Shown here piece by piece: positions 17,011 through 24,976 of a stretch of DNA of 44,313 nucleotides (the stretch's first letter is position 1; the number at the start of each line of letters is the position of its first letter). The notes beneath the pieces were generated by a model. The model saw nothing but the letters and a program-made list of their open reading frames with translations, was not told where the DNA came from and ran no database searches. Source of the DNA: an uncultured Thermoleophilia bacterium. Its GTDB lineage: Bacteria; Actinomycetota; Thermoleophilia; UBA2241. Both the position numbers and the translations under genes were made by a program. The stretch lies in the NCBI GenBank assembly GCA_903927755.1, contig CAIYOD010000154.1, forward strand, positions 1 through 44,313, read 5' to 3'.

Positions 17011-17415
17011 ATGATCTCGATCGAAACGATGAAGTTCCGCACCGCCGACATGATCGGCGACGAGTTCCCCCTCGTGTTCTGGCGAGGCAAGGGCCGCATC
17101 GTCGCGTCGGACGATGTCAGCCTGTCGCTCCTGGTCCGCGGGCTGCGCGTCGACCTTACCTGGGACCGGCTCGTCACCACCTGGGGCCGGATCCTTTCCA
17201 ATCACACCCTGACTGTGGATGAGCTCGGAGGTGGCGCGGACGCCGTAGGCATCGTGAGCCTCTTCGCATTCCTGCAGGCCGACGCCGTGTCCGTGCTCGA
17301 CACCGACGGCCTCCTCGTGGTCGACGACACGGAGGGCACGCCGGTGCACCAGTACGCCGACATGTCACGGCCCACCTCCTGGGCCCCGTGGCGCCGCAAG
17401 ATCCACGGCGACTGA
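17011..17415 (+). CDS. Conserved-looking hypothetical protein
   Basis: A 134-residue soluble protein that I do not recognise. It has a regular alpha/beta pattern with no signal peptide or membrane helix. Notable segments are DDVSLSLLVRGLRVDLTWDRLVTTW in pieces, ADAVGIVSLFAFLQADAV and a Pro/Trp/Arg-rich end (RPTSWAPWRRKIHGD). GCCGGAGGA precedes the ATG at good spacing. It lies 25 bases after the CDF exporter gene and 34 bases before the amidase gene, so it is probably co-transcribed with both. Confidence 0.7.
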   Translation: MISIETMKFRTADMIGDEFPLVFWRGKGRIVASDDVSLSLLVRGLRVDLTWDRLVTTWGRILSNHTLTVDELGGGADAVGIVSLFAFLQADAVSVLDTDGLLVVDDTEGTPVHQYADMSRPTSWAPWRRKIHGD

Positions 17416-17449
17416 CCCCGATCGCCGCCATCGCGACCGTTCTCCGGAC

Positions 17450-18349
17450 GTGATCGTTCTCAGCAGATCCAGGCGCGTCTTCGCCTTCGACGGCGACTCG
17501 GAGCCCGCCTTGTCGGTCCGCGCCGGCGCCAGCGTGCGGCTGGAGACGGCCGACTGCTTCGACGGCCAGGTACAGGCGCAGGACGACGTCCTCGACGCCC
17601 TCGACTGGGACAGGGTGAATCCGGCGACCGGGCCCGTCTACGTCGAGGGCGCACGCCCGGGCGACGTCCTGAGCGTCCTCGTCGAGTCCGTCGACTTCGG
17701 TCACCAGGGTGTGATGGCCGTCGCCCAGGGCTTCGGCGTCCTGAGCGAGGCGTTCCCCGAGCAGCTGCACAGGATCGTCCCGATCGAGGACGGGACGGCG
17801 CGGATCGCCGACGGCGTCGCCGTCCCGCTCCGCCCCATGATCGGCGTGATCGGCGTCGCGCCCGCAGGAGCGCCGGTGTCGACGGCATCTCCAGGAAGGC
17901 ACGGCGGCAACCTGGACACGCGCCTCATCACCGTGGGCACCACGGTGTACCTGCCCGTCGCACACGAAGGCGCGCTGTTCGCCGCCGGCGACCTTCACGC
18001 CGCTATGGGCGACGGCGAGATCTGCGGCACCGGCGTCGAGGTCTCGGGCTCGATCGCCGTGCGGGTCGACGTCAGGAGCGACCTGCGGATCGAGGAGCCG
18101 GTGCTCGAGACGCGCGACCTCGTGGTCACCATCGCCTCGGCGGAGACGCTCGACGCCGCCGCCGAGACGGCGACGCGGCATATGGCGGCGCTCCTCACGC
18201 AGCGAATGGGCATCTCTCTCGAGGTCGCGGTCATGCTGATGAGTGCGGGCGGTGACGTGCAGGTCTCCCAGATCGTCGACCCGCTGCGCACGGCTCGCTT
18301 CGCGCTGCCGAAGAGCACCATCGCGGGGCTCGGCGGCGAGCTCCTGTAG
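17450..18349 (+). CDS. Acetamidase/formamidase family amidohydrolase
   Basis: A 299-residue protein of the FmdA_AmdA family, metal-dependent hydrolases that release ammonia from short amides such as formamide or acetamide. Family markers are ETADCFDGQV, VNPATGPVYVEGARPGDVL, PMIGVIGVAPAG, the glycine-rich GRHGGNLDTRLITVGTTVYLPV, and the metal-linked LFAAGDLHAAMGDGEICGTGVE. The C-terminal VAVMLMSAGGDVQVSQIVDP is also typical. Initiation at GTG 17450 has only a weak ribosome site. It stands 34 bases after the hypothetical gene and 80 bases before a DDAH-like gene; with the M20 hydrolase this makes a nitrogen-releasing cluster. The true amide substrate is unknown. Confidence 0.88.
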   Translation: MIVLSRSRRVFAFDGDSEPALSVRAGASVRLETADCFDGQVQAQDDVLDALDWDRVNPATGPVYVEGARPGDVLSVLVESVDFGHQGVMAVAQGFGVLSEAFPEQLHRIVPIEDGTARIADGVAVPLRPMIGVIGVAPAGAPVSTASPGRHGGNLDTRLITVGTTVYLPVAHEGALFAAGDLHAAMGDGEICGTGVEVSGSIAVRVDVRSDLRIEEPVLETRDLVVTIASAETLDAAAETATRHMAALLTQRMGISLEVAVMLMSAGGDVQVSQIVDPLRTARFALPKSTIAGLGGELL

Positions 18350-18429
18350 GGCTCGCCGCGCGATCGACGGAGCCATGCCGCCGGGCCGTCGGTCTCGGTA
18401 GCGGACTCGCACAGGATGAGGGGGAAACG

Positions 18430-19305
18430 ATGGCTGAAGGATACGGAGCGCAGGGCATGGTCGGGCGGCTGCGCCGCGTCGTGATGCGGCGGCCCGGCGA
18501 AGCCATGGCCGCCGCCGACCCCGCGGCATGGCACTACACGAGCGCCATCGACATCGATGAGGCGCGGCGCGCCCACGATGCCTTCGTCGACGCGCTGCTC
18601 GCCTGGGACGTCGAGGTGCTCTACCACGACGAGCCGCTCCCAGACCACAGCGACAGCGTGTTCGTCTTCGACCCCGTCCTCGTCACCGACCGGGGCACGC
18701 TGGTGCTCAGTATGGGCAAGGAGCGCCGGCGTGGCGAGGAGGAACCGCTGGCGCGAACGCTGCAGGACTGCGGCGTCCCGGTCCTCGGCCGCCTCGAAGG
18801 CGACGCCTGCGTCGAGGGCGGCGACACCCTGTGGCTCGACCATGACACGCTCGCGGTGGGCCGCGGCTTCCGCACGAACGCCGAAGGCGTGCGTCAGCTC
18901 CGCGGCCTCCTGGGGCCCGTCGGCGTCACGGTGGTCGACTACGACCTGCCCTACTTCACAGGCCCGGAGGCGTGCCTCCACCTCCTTAGCCTGATCAGCC
19001 CGGTCGACGTGGATCTGGCCGTGGCCTACCCGCCGCTCATGCCCACCGCCTTCTGGGCGGAGCTGAAGCGCCGCGGCATTCGGCTTCTGGAGGTCCCGGA
19101 GGAGGAGTTCGCGCAGACGCAGGCGACCAACGTCCTCACCGTCGCGCCGCGCAAGTGCATCATGCTGGACGGAAGTCCGGTGACGAAGCAGTTGCTCGAG
19201 ATGGCCGACTGCGAGGTCGTGACGTTCCCAGGCGAGCCGTTGTCGTTCAAGGCGGAGGGCGGGCCGACCTGCCTGACTCGCCCGGTCCTTCGCGACCCGG
19301 ACTGA
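18430..19305 (+). CDS. DDAH / arginine-deiminase-like guanidino hydrolase
   Basis: A 291-residue amidinotransferase-superfamily enzyme of the DDAH (dimethylargininase) type. These fold as five-bladed propellers and attack a guanidinium carbon with a cysteine. Matching features are SDSVFVFDPVLVTDRG (substrate Asp), EGDACVEGGDTLWLD, CLHLLSLISPVDVDL with the catalytic His, ATNVLTVAPRKCIML, and the nucleophile in GGPTCLTRPV near the C-terminus. Possible reactions are hydrolysis of methylated arginine, arginine deimination, or the arginine dihydrolase reaction; the sequence does not settle which. GAGGGGGAAACG precedes the ATG. The next gene starts on the base after its stop codon. Confidence 0.88.
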   Translation: MAEGYGAQGMVGRLRRVVMRRPGEAMAAADPAAWHYTSAIDIDEARRAHDAFVDALLAWDVEVLYHDEPLPDHSDSVFVFDPVLVTDRGTLVLSMGKERRRGEEEPLARTLQDCGVPVLGRLEGDACVEGGDTLWLDHDTLAVGRGFRTNAEGVRQLRGLLGPVGVTVVDYDLPYFTGPEACLHLLSLISPVDVDLAVAYPPLMPTAFWAELKRRGIRLLEVPEEEFAQTQATNVLTVAPRKCIMLDGSPVTKQLLEMADCEVVTFPGEPLSFKAEGGPTCLTRPVLRDPD

Positions 19306-20703
19306 GTGACGGCAATCGTGCGCGACGAGCTCAGTCTCGTTGAACGCGGCGCACTCGAGGCACTCGATCTTGACGGTCTGGTCGCGCTGCTGCACGAGCT
19401 GATCGCGATCCCCAGTCTCGATGGTGAAGAGACGGCGGCGCAGCGCCGGGTCGCCGCATGGATGGACCAGGCGGGACTCCAGACCGACGTCTGGGCGATC
19501 GACCTGGACGAGCTTTCTCGTCATCCGGATTGGTGCCACGAGGTGGAGCGCGACGACGCGCTCGGTGTCGTGGGCTGGATCGGCGAGGAGGCGGCCGGCC
19601 GGGCTACCGGAGGCAGCGCCGCCGGCCGCGACCTGCTGCTGAACGGTCACATCGACGTCGTACCGGTCGGCGACGAGGCCGCCTGGACGACGGCGCCGTG
19701 GGACCCGGCCGTCAGGGACGGCCGGGTCTACGGGCGCGGCGCCGTCGACATGAAGGGTGGCCTCTGCTGCGCGCTCTTCGCGGCCCGGGCGGTCCGGGAG
19801 TCCGGCGTCCGGCTACGCGGCCGCCTGAGCGTCGCCAGTGTGGTCGGTGAGGAGGACGGCGGCACCGGTACCCTGGCGACGCTCCTGCGAGGGCACACCG
19901 CCGACGGCGCCGTCATCGTTGAGCCGACCCGGCTCCGCGTGGTACCGGCGCAGGCCGGATCGTTGATGTTCCGCCTCGTCGTGCACGGTAGGGCGGCCCA
20001 CGGCTGCGTGCGGGAGGAGGGTGTGAACGCCGTCGAGAAGTTCGTGCCGCTGCTGGCGGCGCTTCGCCGGCTGGAGGCCGAGCGCTGCGGGGTCGCTGAT
20101 GCCGGGGTGGCCGGCCTCGGGCCGGCCGGCGCAGATCTGCCGTCTCCGCGCGCCGCATCGAGCGCTGCCGTCGCCGGCGATCCGCACTCACCTCTCTTCG
20201 CGGCGTACCGGCTGCCCTGGCCGATCGAGGTCGGTACGGTGCGGGCCGGCGACTGGGCGAGCAGCGTCCCCGACACCCTGGTCGCAGAAGGACGCTACGG
20301 CGTGGCCGTCGGCGAGGATGTGGCCGGCGCCCGGCAGGCGTTCGAGCAAGCGATCGCCCACGCCGCGGCGGTCGACCCCTGGCTATCGGTCCACCCGCCC
20401 GAGGTGGAGTGGTGGGGCGGGCGCTTCGATCCGGCCGTCACGGTGGTCGACGACCCGATCGTCACAGCGGTCACTGCCGCCGCGGCCGCCGCCATCGGCT
20501 CCGCGCCTCGGGTCGAGGGCGTCACCTACGGCGCCGACATGCGCCTGCTCGTCAACACGGGGGGCATCCCCACGGTCCTGTTCGGGCCCGGCGACGTCCG
20601 CGTCGCGCACATGCCGGACGAGTACGTGCCGATCGACGACCTGCGCGTGGCCGCGCAGGCGCTGATCCTCACCGCGCTCCGCTTCTGCGGCTTGCGGGAG
20701 TAG
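19306..20703 (+). CDS. M20 family metallopeptidase / deacylase (ArgE/DapE-like)
   Basis: A 465-residue di-zinc amidohydrolase. It shows the metal motifs of the ArgE/DapE/CPG2 group: NGHIDVVPVG (about residue 114), YGRGAVDMKGG with the bridging Asp, VVGEEDGGTGT with the general-base Glu pair, VEPTRLRV, and a late metal His in VAHMPDEYVPI. The lid domain carries GRAAHGCVREEGVNAVEK, where the transition-state His lies. Such enzymes remove acyl groups from N-acetylornithine, succinyl-diaminopimelate or similar amino acid derivatives. GTG at 19306 directly follows the TGA of the DDAH-like gene, so the two are tightly coupled. This suggests a guanidino or N-acyl amino acid pathway. Confidence 0.9.
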   Translation: MTAIVRDELSLVERGALEALDLDGLVALLHELIAIPSLDGEETAAQRRVAAWMDQAGLQTDVWAIDLDELSRHPDWCHEVERDDALGVVGWIGEEAAGRATGGSAAGRDLLLNGHIDVVPVGDEAAWTTAPWDPAVRDGRVYGRGAVDMKGGLCCALFAARAVRESGVRLRGRLSVASVVGEEDGGTGTLATLLRGHTADGAVIVEPTRLRVVPAQAGSLMFRLVVHGRAAHGCVREEGVNAVEKFVPLLAALRRLEAERCGVADAGVAGLGPAGADLPSPRAASSAAVAGDPHSPLFAAYRLPWPIEVGTVRAGDWASSVPDTLVAEGRYGVAVGEDVAGARQAFEQAIAHAAAVDPWLSVHPPEVEWWGGRFDPAVTVVDDPIVTAVTAAAAAAIGSAPRVEGVTYGADMRLLVNTGGIPTVLFGPGDVRVAHMPDEYVPIDDLRVAAQALILTALRFCGLRE

Positions 20704-20767
20704 TCAGGAGGGCGCGTCCTCCCGTCATCGAACTCGCCTCGCCCCGGGACGGCGACGAGTGCCCGGG

Positions 20768-20806
20768 CAAGAAAGGGCCGGGGCGGCTGACGCCGCCCCG
20801 GCCCTC
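20768..20806 (-). terminator. Intrinsic terminator of the saccharopine-dehydrogenase-like gene
   Basis: A 14-bp GC-rich stem, with arms at 20774-20787 and 20792-20805 around a 4-base loop, is followed on the minus strand by TTCTTG. It lies 50 bases past the stop of the 20855-22099 gene. On the plus strand no T-run follows, so it serves the minus-strand gene. The core repeats AGGGCCGGGG seen in two other terminators of the window. Confidence 0.8.
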
Positions 20807-20854
20807 GGCGCTCCCGTCGACACGAGAGCGTCCCAGGGGTCTTGTCCGTCGGCC

Positions 20855-22099
20855 TCAGTTGGCGGCGACGGTGTCCTTGCGGAAGGTCGGCAGGTTGCGC
20901 ACGCCCATCTCCGAGATGAAGGCGTCGCGCACGCCGCGGTCCAGTTCCTCGGGGCAGATCATGCCCTTCTGGGCGATCTTGTCCTCGACGATGAACTCGG
21001 CGTAGATGCTCGCCGGCGTGCTGGTGCCGTAGCTCACGCAGGTGGCGCCGGGGATCTGCCCGTTGACCCACTTGATGTCCGGCGGGAAGACGTAGTAGCC
21101 GATGCTCGCCGGCTTGCCGTCCTTCTCGCCGATGCAGTCGACGGTGACGACGCCGAAGTCGGTGATCTCGCCGGCGAGGGCGAGCTTGGCCAGCTCGTCG
21201 GCCGGCGGGTTGGGCGCCAGGGTCGCGACGAAGACGTCGATCGGCCGCACCTCGCTGCCGTCTTTGAGCTTGACCGGGTACTTGCTGGTCATACCCGAGC
21301 CGACCAGGGCGAGGTCGGCGTCGATGCCGCTGCCGTCCGCGTCGCCGCCCATCTTGAAGTCCACGTAGCGCAAGCCCTTGTCACCGAACACCTTGGGGAG
21401 CAGGCGCGGCAGGGTGCTGACCTCTTCGTGGTCGTGGCAGATGACGGTGCCGAGGCCGAACGGCTCGGGGAACTCGTACTTCTCGCGGCGGCCGAAGATC
21501 TCCACGCGCTTGAACTCGCCGTCCTCGTACAGCAGCGGCGGCTGCGAGCAGTCGGTGTAGTAGGTCTCCTGCGACCACACCTGCAGCGGGACGGGCGAGT
21601 CGAAGAGGGCGAAGTCCTTGATGCGGATCTCGAAGCACTTGTCGAGGTCCTCGTAGCCGTTGGCGGCGAACGTGTTGGTGACGCCCGGGTCCATGCCGGT
21701 GCTGAGAAGGGCCAGCAGGCCCTGCTTCGCGAACTCCGGGGCGAGCGTCATCTGGTCGAGGTACGCCTCGTCGATGGTCTGCGAGCGAGTCTGGCCCTGG
21801 GCCATGTCGATGTAGGCGGCGCCGCACTTGAGACACGCCGTCATGATCGACTTGTTGAACTCGGGGATGACGGCGTTGACGATGAGCTTGCAGCCCTCGC
21901 CGGCCTTGGCCACGGCGTCGGGGTCGGCGGCGTTGATGAACATGGACAGCGCCTTGCCGTTGCCGACCTGGCCGGCGACGAACGCGGCGCGCTCCTCGTC
22001 GTAGTCTGCGACGACGATCTCGGTGACGGCGGGATTGCGGCCGAGGTTCCAGGTGAGGACCTGTCCCTGCATGCCGGCGCCGACGATAAGGACCTTCAT
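20855..22099 (-). CDS. Saccharopine dehydrogenase-like NAD(P)-dependent oxidoreductase
   Basis: A 414-residue protein of the saccharopine dehydrogenase (LYS9/LYS1-like) family. The N-terminal Rossmann fold is clear: MKVLIVGAGMQGQVLTWNL, then EIVVADYDEERAAFV and KLIVNAVIPEFNKSIMTACL. AYIDMAQGQTRSQ, LLALLSTGMDPGVTNTFAANG and FGLGTVICHDHEEV follow the family's catalytic core. Related proteins act on saccharopine, carboxynorspermidine or lysine-type imines; the exact substrate is unknown. The gene has its own promoter (22163-22191) and terminator, so it is monocistronic. It lies convergent to the DDAH/M20 genes. AGGAGGG precedes the ATG at 22099. Confidence 0.88.
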   Translation of the reverse strand: MKVLIVGAGMQGQVLTWNLGRNPAVTEIVVADYDEERAAFVAGQVGNGKALSMFINAADPDAVAKAGEGCKLIVNAVIPEFNKSIMTACLKCGAAYIDMAQGQTRSQTIDEAYLDQMTLAPEFAKQGLLALLSTGMDPGVTNTFAANGYEDLDKCFEIRIKDFALFDSPVPLQVWSQETYYTDCSQPPLLYEDGEFKRVEIFGRREKYEFPEPFGLGTVICHDHEEVSTLPRLLPKVFGDKGLRYVDFKMGGDADGSGIDADLALVGSGMTSKYPVKLKDGSEVRPIDVFVATLAPNPPADELAKLALAGEITDFGVVTVDCIGEKDGKPASIGYYVFPPDIKWVNGQIPGATCVSYGTSTPASIYAEFIVEDKIAQKGMICPEELDRGVRDAFISEMGVRNLPTFRKDTVAAN

Positions 22100-22162
22100 G
22101 GTGCTTCTCCCTCCTCGTGACCGCGCCGGGGCAGGCGCGACGGACTACCTCTCACCTGTCCG

Positions 22163-22191
22163 GTTCTACCACGACAGCGGAGGAGAGACAA
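22163..22191 (-). promoter_or_regulatory. Probable promoter of the saccharopine-dehydrogenase-like gene
   Basis: On the minus strand TTGTCT (complement of 22186-22191) and TAGAAC (complement of 22163-22168) are 17 bases apart. The -10 box lies in CGTGGTAGAAC, the same 11 bases that precede hypA at 22994-23004. Confidence 0.6.
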
Positions 22192-22276
22192 GCAACCGAA
22201 AGACGATTATCGCAGGATTCCGGCCAATATCATTCGGAAGTCGCGGACTGCGTGACCAATCAGAGGTGTTTTCGCG

Positions 22277-22924
22277 TCAGGCGGCCGGCGTGCCGCAGCC
22301 GGAGCAGAACTTCGCGCCCGGCTCCAGCTTGGCGCCACACTGCGTGCAGTGCTTGGCGGCCTTGAGATCGGTGCCGCAGCCGGCGCAGAACTTCGCGTTC
22401 GTCGCCTGCGGCGCGCCGCACTGCGGGCAGGACGCCGTGATGCCCTCGCGCCAGTCTGCCTCGGTGAGGTGCTTGTCCTCCTCCGCCATCTTGGCGTGCG
22501 CCCACACTTCCTCGACGGACTTGTCCGCCTGGGCGGCGGCCATCTCGACGCCGAGGTCGGGGGCGCACTGCTTGCACAGCCCCTTCTTCTCGTTCCAGCA
22601 CTGCTCGCGGCACATCCAGGCGCTGCAGCGGGGGCACTGCACGAACTTGGGCAGGATCTCCTCCTGCGCCTTCTTGAACGCCTTGTCGCTGGCCTTCTCC
22701 CACGCGGCCGTCTTGGCGCGCTGCGCCACGTCGGCCGCCTGCCCGAAGAAGCCGCCGAGCAAGCCGCTAGCGCCGTCGAGCACGCTCGTGGCGGTGCTGA
22801 GCTCGAATGTGTCGAACTCGGTGCGATACCCGTTGCCGCAACGGTTGCAGCGAAACTCGAACTGAAAGCCGTTGTCGGTACTCAGGTCGCCGTAGTTGGT
22901 CGTGAACTCGATCTCGCCTGCCAT
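22277..22924 (-). CDS. Multi-zinc-ribbon protein
   Basis: A 215-residue soluble protein with seven cysteine clusters. An N-terminal ribbon has FRCNRCGNGY (about residue 30). A middle part has QCPRCSAWMCREQC and GLCKQC (about 115-140). Two C-terminal double zinc ribbons follow: CPQCGAPQ with FCAGCG, and HCTQCGAKLEPG with FCSGCGTPA. A Gly/Ala-rich amphipathic stretch (about 50-75, ASGLLGGFFGQAADVA) separates the first from the rest. The tandem ribbon tail is a common adaptor module, often seen on proteins tied to membranes or phage-shock and toxic-anion systems; the function here is unknown. It is divergent from hypA across a 116-base gap. Confidence 0.85.
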   Translation of the reverse strand: MAGEIEFTTNYGDLSTDNGFQFEFRCNRCGNGYRTEFDTFELSTATSVLDGASGLLGGFFGQAADVAQRAKTAAWEKASDKAFKKAQEEILPKFVQCPRCSAWMCREQCWNEKKGLCKQCAPDLGVEMAAAQADKSVEEVWAHAKMAEEDKHLTEADWREGITASCPQCGAPQATNAKFCAGCGTDLKAAKHCTQCGAKLEPGAKFCSGCGTPAA

Positions 22925-22980
22925 GTGCCGGAGCCTCCCGTTCCGGGGCCGGCCGGCCCCTGGTGCCTGACCTGCGCACG

Positions 22981-23004
22981 AGTATACGTCCCACGTGGTA
23001 GAAC
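22981..23004. promoter_or_regulatory. Divergent promoter region between the zinc-ribbon gene and hypA
   Basis: TATACT on the minus strand (22981-22986) could be the -10 of the zinc-ribbon gene. On the plus strand TAGAAC (22999-23004) could be the -10 of hypA. Between them lies the 8-base palindrome CCACGTGG at 22991-22998, a plausible operator. No strong -35 element is seen for either. Confidence 0.4.
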
Positions 23005-23040
23005 AGGGAGGAGACCCACGGCGAGACGGAAGGCGGCACA

Positions 23041-23409
23041 GTGCACGAATTGGGCATCACGCAGGGCATCATCGACAGGGCTCGCGAGGCGGCGGTCGCC
23101 AATGGCGCCCGCAAGGTCGAGGGCGTGTACCTGGTGATGACCCCTGCCGCCGACTTCACGCAGGATTCCATCGAGATGTACTTCGAGATGCTCACGGGCG
23201 AGGACGAGTTCTTCAGGGGTGCGACCCTGCACGTCGAGCACAGGCCGGTGGCCGCCACCTGCCTGAGTTGCAGCGATGAGTTCAGTACGGACGCGCCGCA
23301 TCCCATCTGCCCGCAGTGTGGATCGTTGATGGTCCAGTTGGATCCCGAGGCCCCGATGGTGCAACTCACGGACGTCGACATCGACGACGGAGAGGATGGG
23401 CCTGTCTGA
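23041..23409 (+). CDS. hypA: Hydrogenase/urease nickel insertion protein HypA
   Basis: A 122-residue HypA-family metallochaperone that hands nickel to [NiFe]-hydrogenase precursors together with HypB. The start codon GTG gives the conserved opening Met-His-Glu-Leu (MHELGITQGI), in which His2 is the nickel ligand of the family. The zinc site is ATCLSCSDEF, followed by HPICPQCGS, two CxxC pairs as expected. The C-terminal tail (QLTDVDIDDGEDGPV) is acidic and longer than usual. GGGAGGAGACC lies upstream. No hypB, hypC, hypD, hypE, hypF, hydrogenase or urease gene is in the window, so HypA is an orphan here. Confidence 0.93.
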   Translation: MHELGITQGIIDRAREAAVANGARKVEGVYLVMTPAADFTQDSIEMYFEMLTGEDEFFRGATLHVEHRPVAATCLSCSDEFSTDAPHPICPQCGSLMVQLDPEAPMVQLTDVDIDDGEDGPV

Positions 23410-23463
23410 CGACAGACGCTCATACCGGCCGCACGCGTCGGCTGCATTGAGGGCAGGCGCAGT

Positions 23464-24756
23464 GTGCTCATGAACCCGGGACGCTCCGAGTCGCTGTCCT
23501 CCTCCCGGTGGTTGCACCTTCTGGTCCTGGCCGTGCCGTTCCTCGTCGTCATCGTCGGCTGGCAGGGCCTGCAGGAAGCGTTTCCCGCCTTCCAGGGCGG
23601 CGACGAGCCCACCCACTTCGGGATCGTTGGCGTGGTCCTCGACCAGTGGCCGCGCCCGATGCTCAGCGGGTACGGCGCCTGGTCCGGCCCAGCGGTCTAC
23701 TGGCTGCTGGCTGGTCTCGCGTCGCCGTTCGGGGGGTCCATCGAGGCCGTCAGGCTCGTCGTCACGCTCTTCTCCTGGGGCGCGTGCGCGGTCGCCTACG
23801 TACTGTTCCGCGACCGCCTGCACGCTCGCCCCCTCGATGCGCTCGCTCTGGCGCTGCTCCTGGCCGTGTCTCCGTTTTTCTTCGGCCAGTCGTTCCTTGT
23901 GCTCACCGACAACCCGACCTGGTTCTTCGTCGTCCTCGCGCTTGAGCGCGCCCTGGCCTACGTGGAGCGGCCCGCACTGACGAGGATCGCGGCATTCGCC
24001 GTTTGTCTGGCGCTCGCGACCACGATGCGGCAGATCTCGGTCTGGCTGCTTCTCCCCGGCCTGCTCGCGGTCTTGAGCGCGCCTCAGCCGCGCCGTCACA
24101 AGGCGATCGCCATCGGCATCCTCGCGCTCGGCGTCCTCCCTCTGACAGGGCTGCTGCTGTACTGGGGTGGGCCGCTTCCGCCGGACCCGGTGAGCGGTGT
24201 GGCCGCGAACACACCGCTTGCCACCGGGTATCGGGTCCGGAATCTGTTGCTCAGCTTGGGCGTGGTGGGGCTCTACGCGGTGCTGCTCCTGCCGGCCGCG
24301 GAGCTCGGTGACTGGCGCCGCCGCGTCCGCCGCCGTCCCTCGTGGGTGATCGTGCTCGCCGCCCCGGCCCTGATCGCCCTGACCATGGTGATCGTCGGAG
24401 CTCTCGGCACCATCACGAGCTTCTTGACGCTCGTCTCTCGCGTGCCGTTCGTCCTCGTCGATGGGGCGAGCCTGCTCTTCTGGCTGCTCATCCCACTCGG
24501 AGCCGCCGCGGTGGCTGGGCTGCTGGCGACACGTCTGGCCGATCTACGGAGCCGGGTGCTCGCGGGCGCGCTCGTCGGACTGCTGCTGAGCGCCATGGCG
24601 AATCGGGTGTGGTACGAGCGCTACGTGGACTTCCCCGTCCTGCTGCTGCTGGCCGGGCTCGCGGTCGCCGCCGGCGTCGCCCTGGGCCGGGCCGATCGCG
24701 AGCGATGGCTGCTGGCCGGGCTCGCAGCGGTCGCCGCGTTCTTCTGGCTGCGATGA
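23464..24756 (+). CDS. GT-C type membrane glycosyltransferase (ALG10-like or PMT/ArnT-like)
   Basis: A 430-residue integral membrane protein with about ten hydrophobic helices. The first extracytoplasmic loop has the acidic pair of GT-C transferases in FQGGDEPTHFGIVG (about residue 45), reminiscent of the DExxH loop of ALG10 and the DE motif of other lipid-phosphate sugar transferases. The helix-4 region LTDNPTWFFVVLAL and the segment TTMRQISVWLLLPG also recall ALG10, which has a RQTN box there. Such proteins move sugars from polyprenyl-phosphate carriers outside the membrane. The acceptor is unknown. GTG 23464 and ATG 23470 are both possible starts. It is 54 bases after hypA, perhaps by chance. 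Confidence 0.7.
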   Translation: MLMNPGRSESLSSSRWLHLLVLAVPFLVVIVGWQGLQEAFPAFQGGDEPTHFGIVGVVLDQWPRPMLSGYGAWSGPAVYWLLAGLASPFGGSIEAVRLVVTLFSWGACAVAYVLFRDRLHARPLDALALALLLAVSPFFFGQSFLVLTDNPTWFFVVLALERALAYVERPALTRIAAFAVCLALATTMRQISVWLLLPGLLAVLSAPQPRRHKAIAIGILALGVLPLTGLLLYWGGPLPPDPVSGVAANTPLATGYRVRNLLLSLGVVGLYAVLLLPAAELGDWRRRVRRRPSWVIVLAAPALIALTMVIVGALGTITSFLTLVSRVPFVLVDGASLLFWLLIPLGAAAVAGLLATRLADLRSRVLAGALVGLLLSAMANRVWYERYVDFPVLLLLAGLAVAAGVALGRADRERWLLAGLAAVAAFFWLR

Positions 24757-24832
24757 CTGTCTGAGCCTCGAGGAAACGGCTCAGCCGCGCACCGCGCGGA
24801 TGCGCCGAGGGACCGATGAGACGAGGAAGAAG

Positions 24833-24908
24833 TGGTGGAGCATAGCGGAATCGAACCGCTGACCTCCTGGGTGCGATCCAGGCGCTCTCCCAGCTGAGCT
24901 AATGCCCC
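24833..24908 (-). tRNA. tRNA-Ala (anticodon CGC)
   Basis: The minus strand folds into a complete 76-base cloverleaf including an encoded CCA end. The acceptor stem GGGGCAT pairs with ATGCTCC and contains the G3:U70 wobble pair that identifies alanine. The D-arm is GCTC-AGCTGGGA-GAGC. The anticodon stem CCTGG/CCAGG holds the loop ATCGCAC, so the anticodon is CGC reading GCG. The T-arm has AGCGG-TTCGATT-CCGCT. A pyrimidine-rich stretch follows the 3' end. Confidence 0.97.
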
Positions 24909-24938
24909 ACGCGGGTCCGGGACGTCCCGGGACAACGT

Positions 24939-24967
24939 AGTATGCGGCATTCCCGGGGCTCGGGCAA
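24939..24967 (-). promoter_or_regulatory. Probable promoter of tRNA-Ala
   Basis: Minus strand: TTGCCC (complement of 24962-24967), 17 bases, then CATACT (complement of 24939-24944), about 30 bases before the mature 5' end. It lies immediately after the stop codon of the DUF4389 gene on the same strand. Confidence 0.55.
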
Positions 24968-24976
24968 GTCGATCCC

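Noticed and set aside
24757..24832. Inverted repeat CTGAGCC/GGCTCAG after the glycosyltransferase gene as a terminator
   Set aside because: The stem is only seven bases with a 10-base loop and no T-run on either side.
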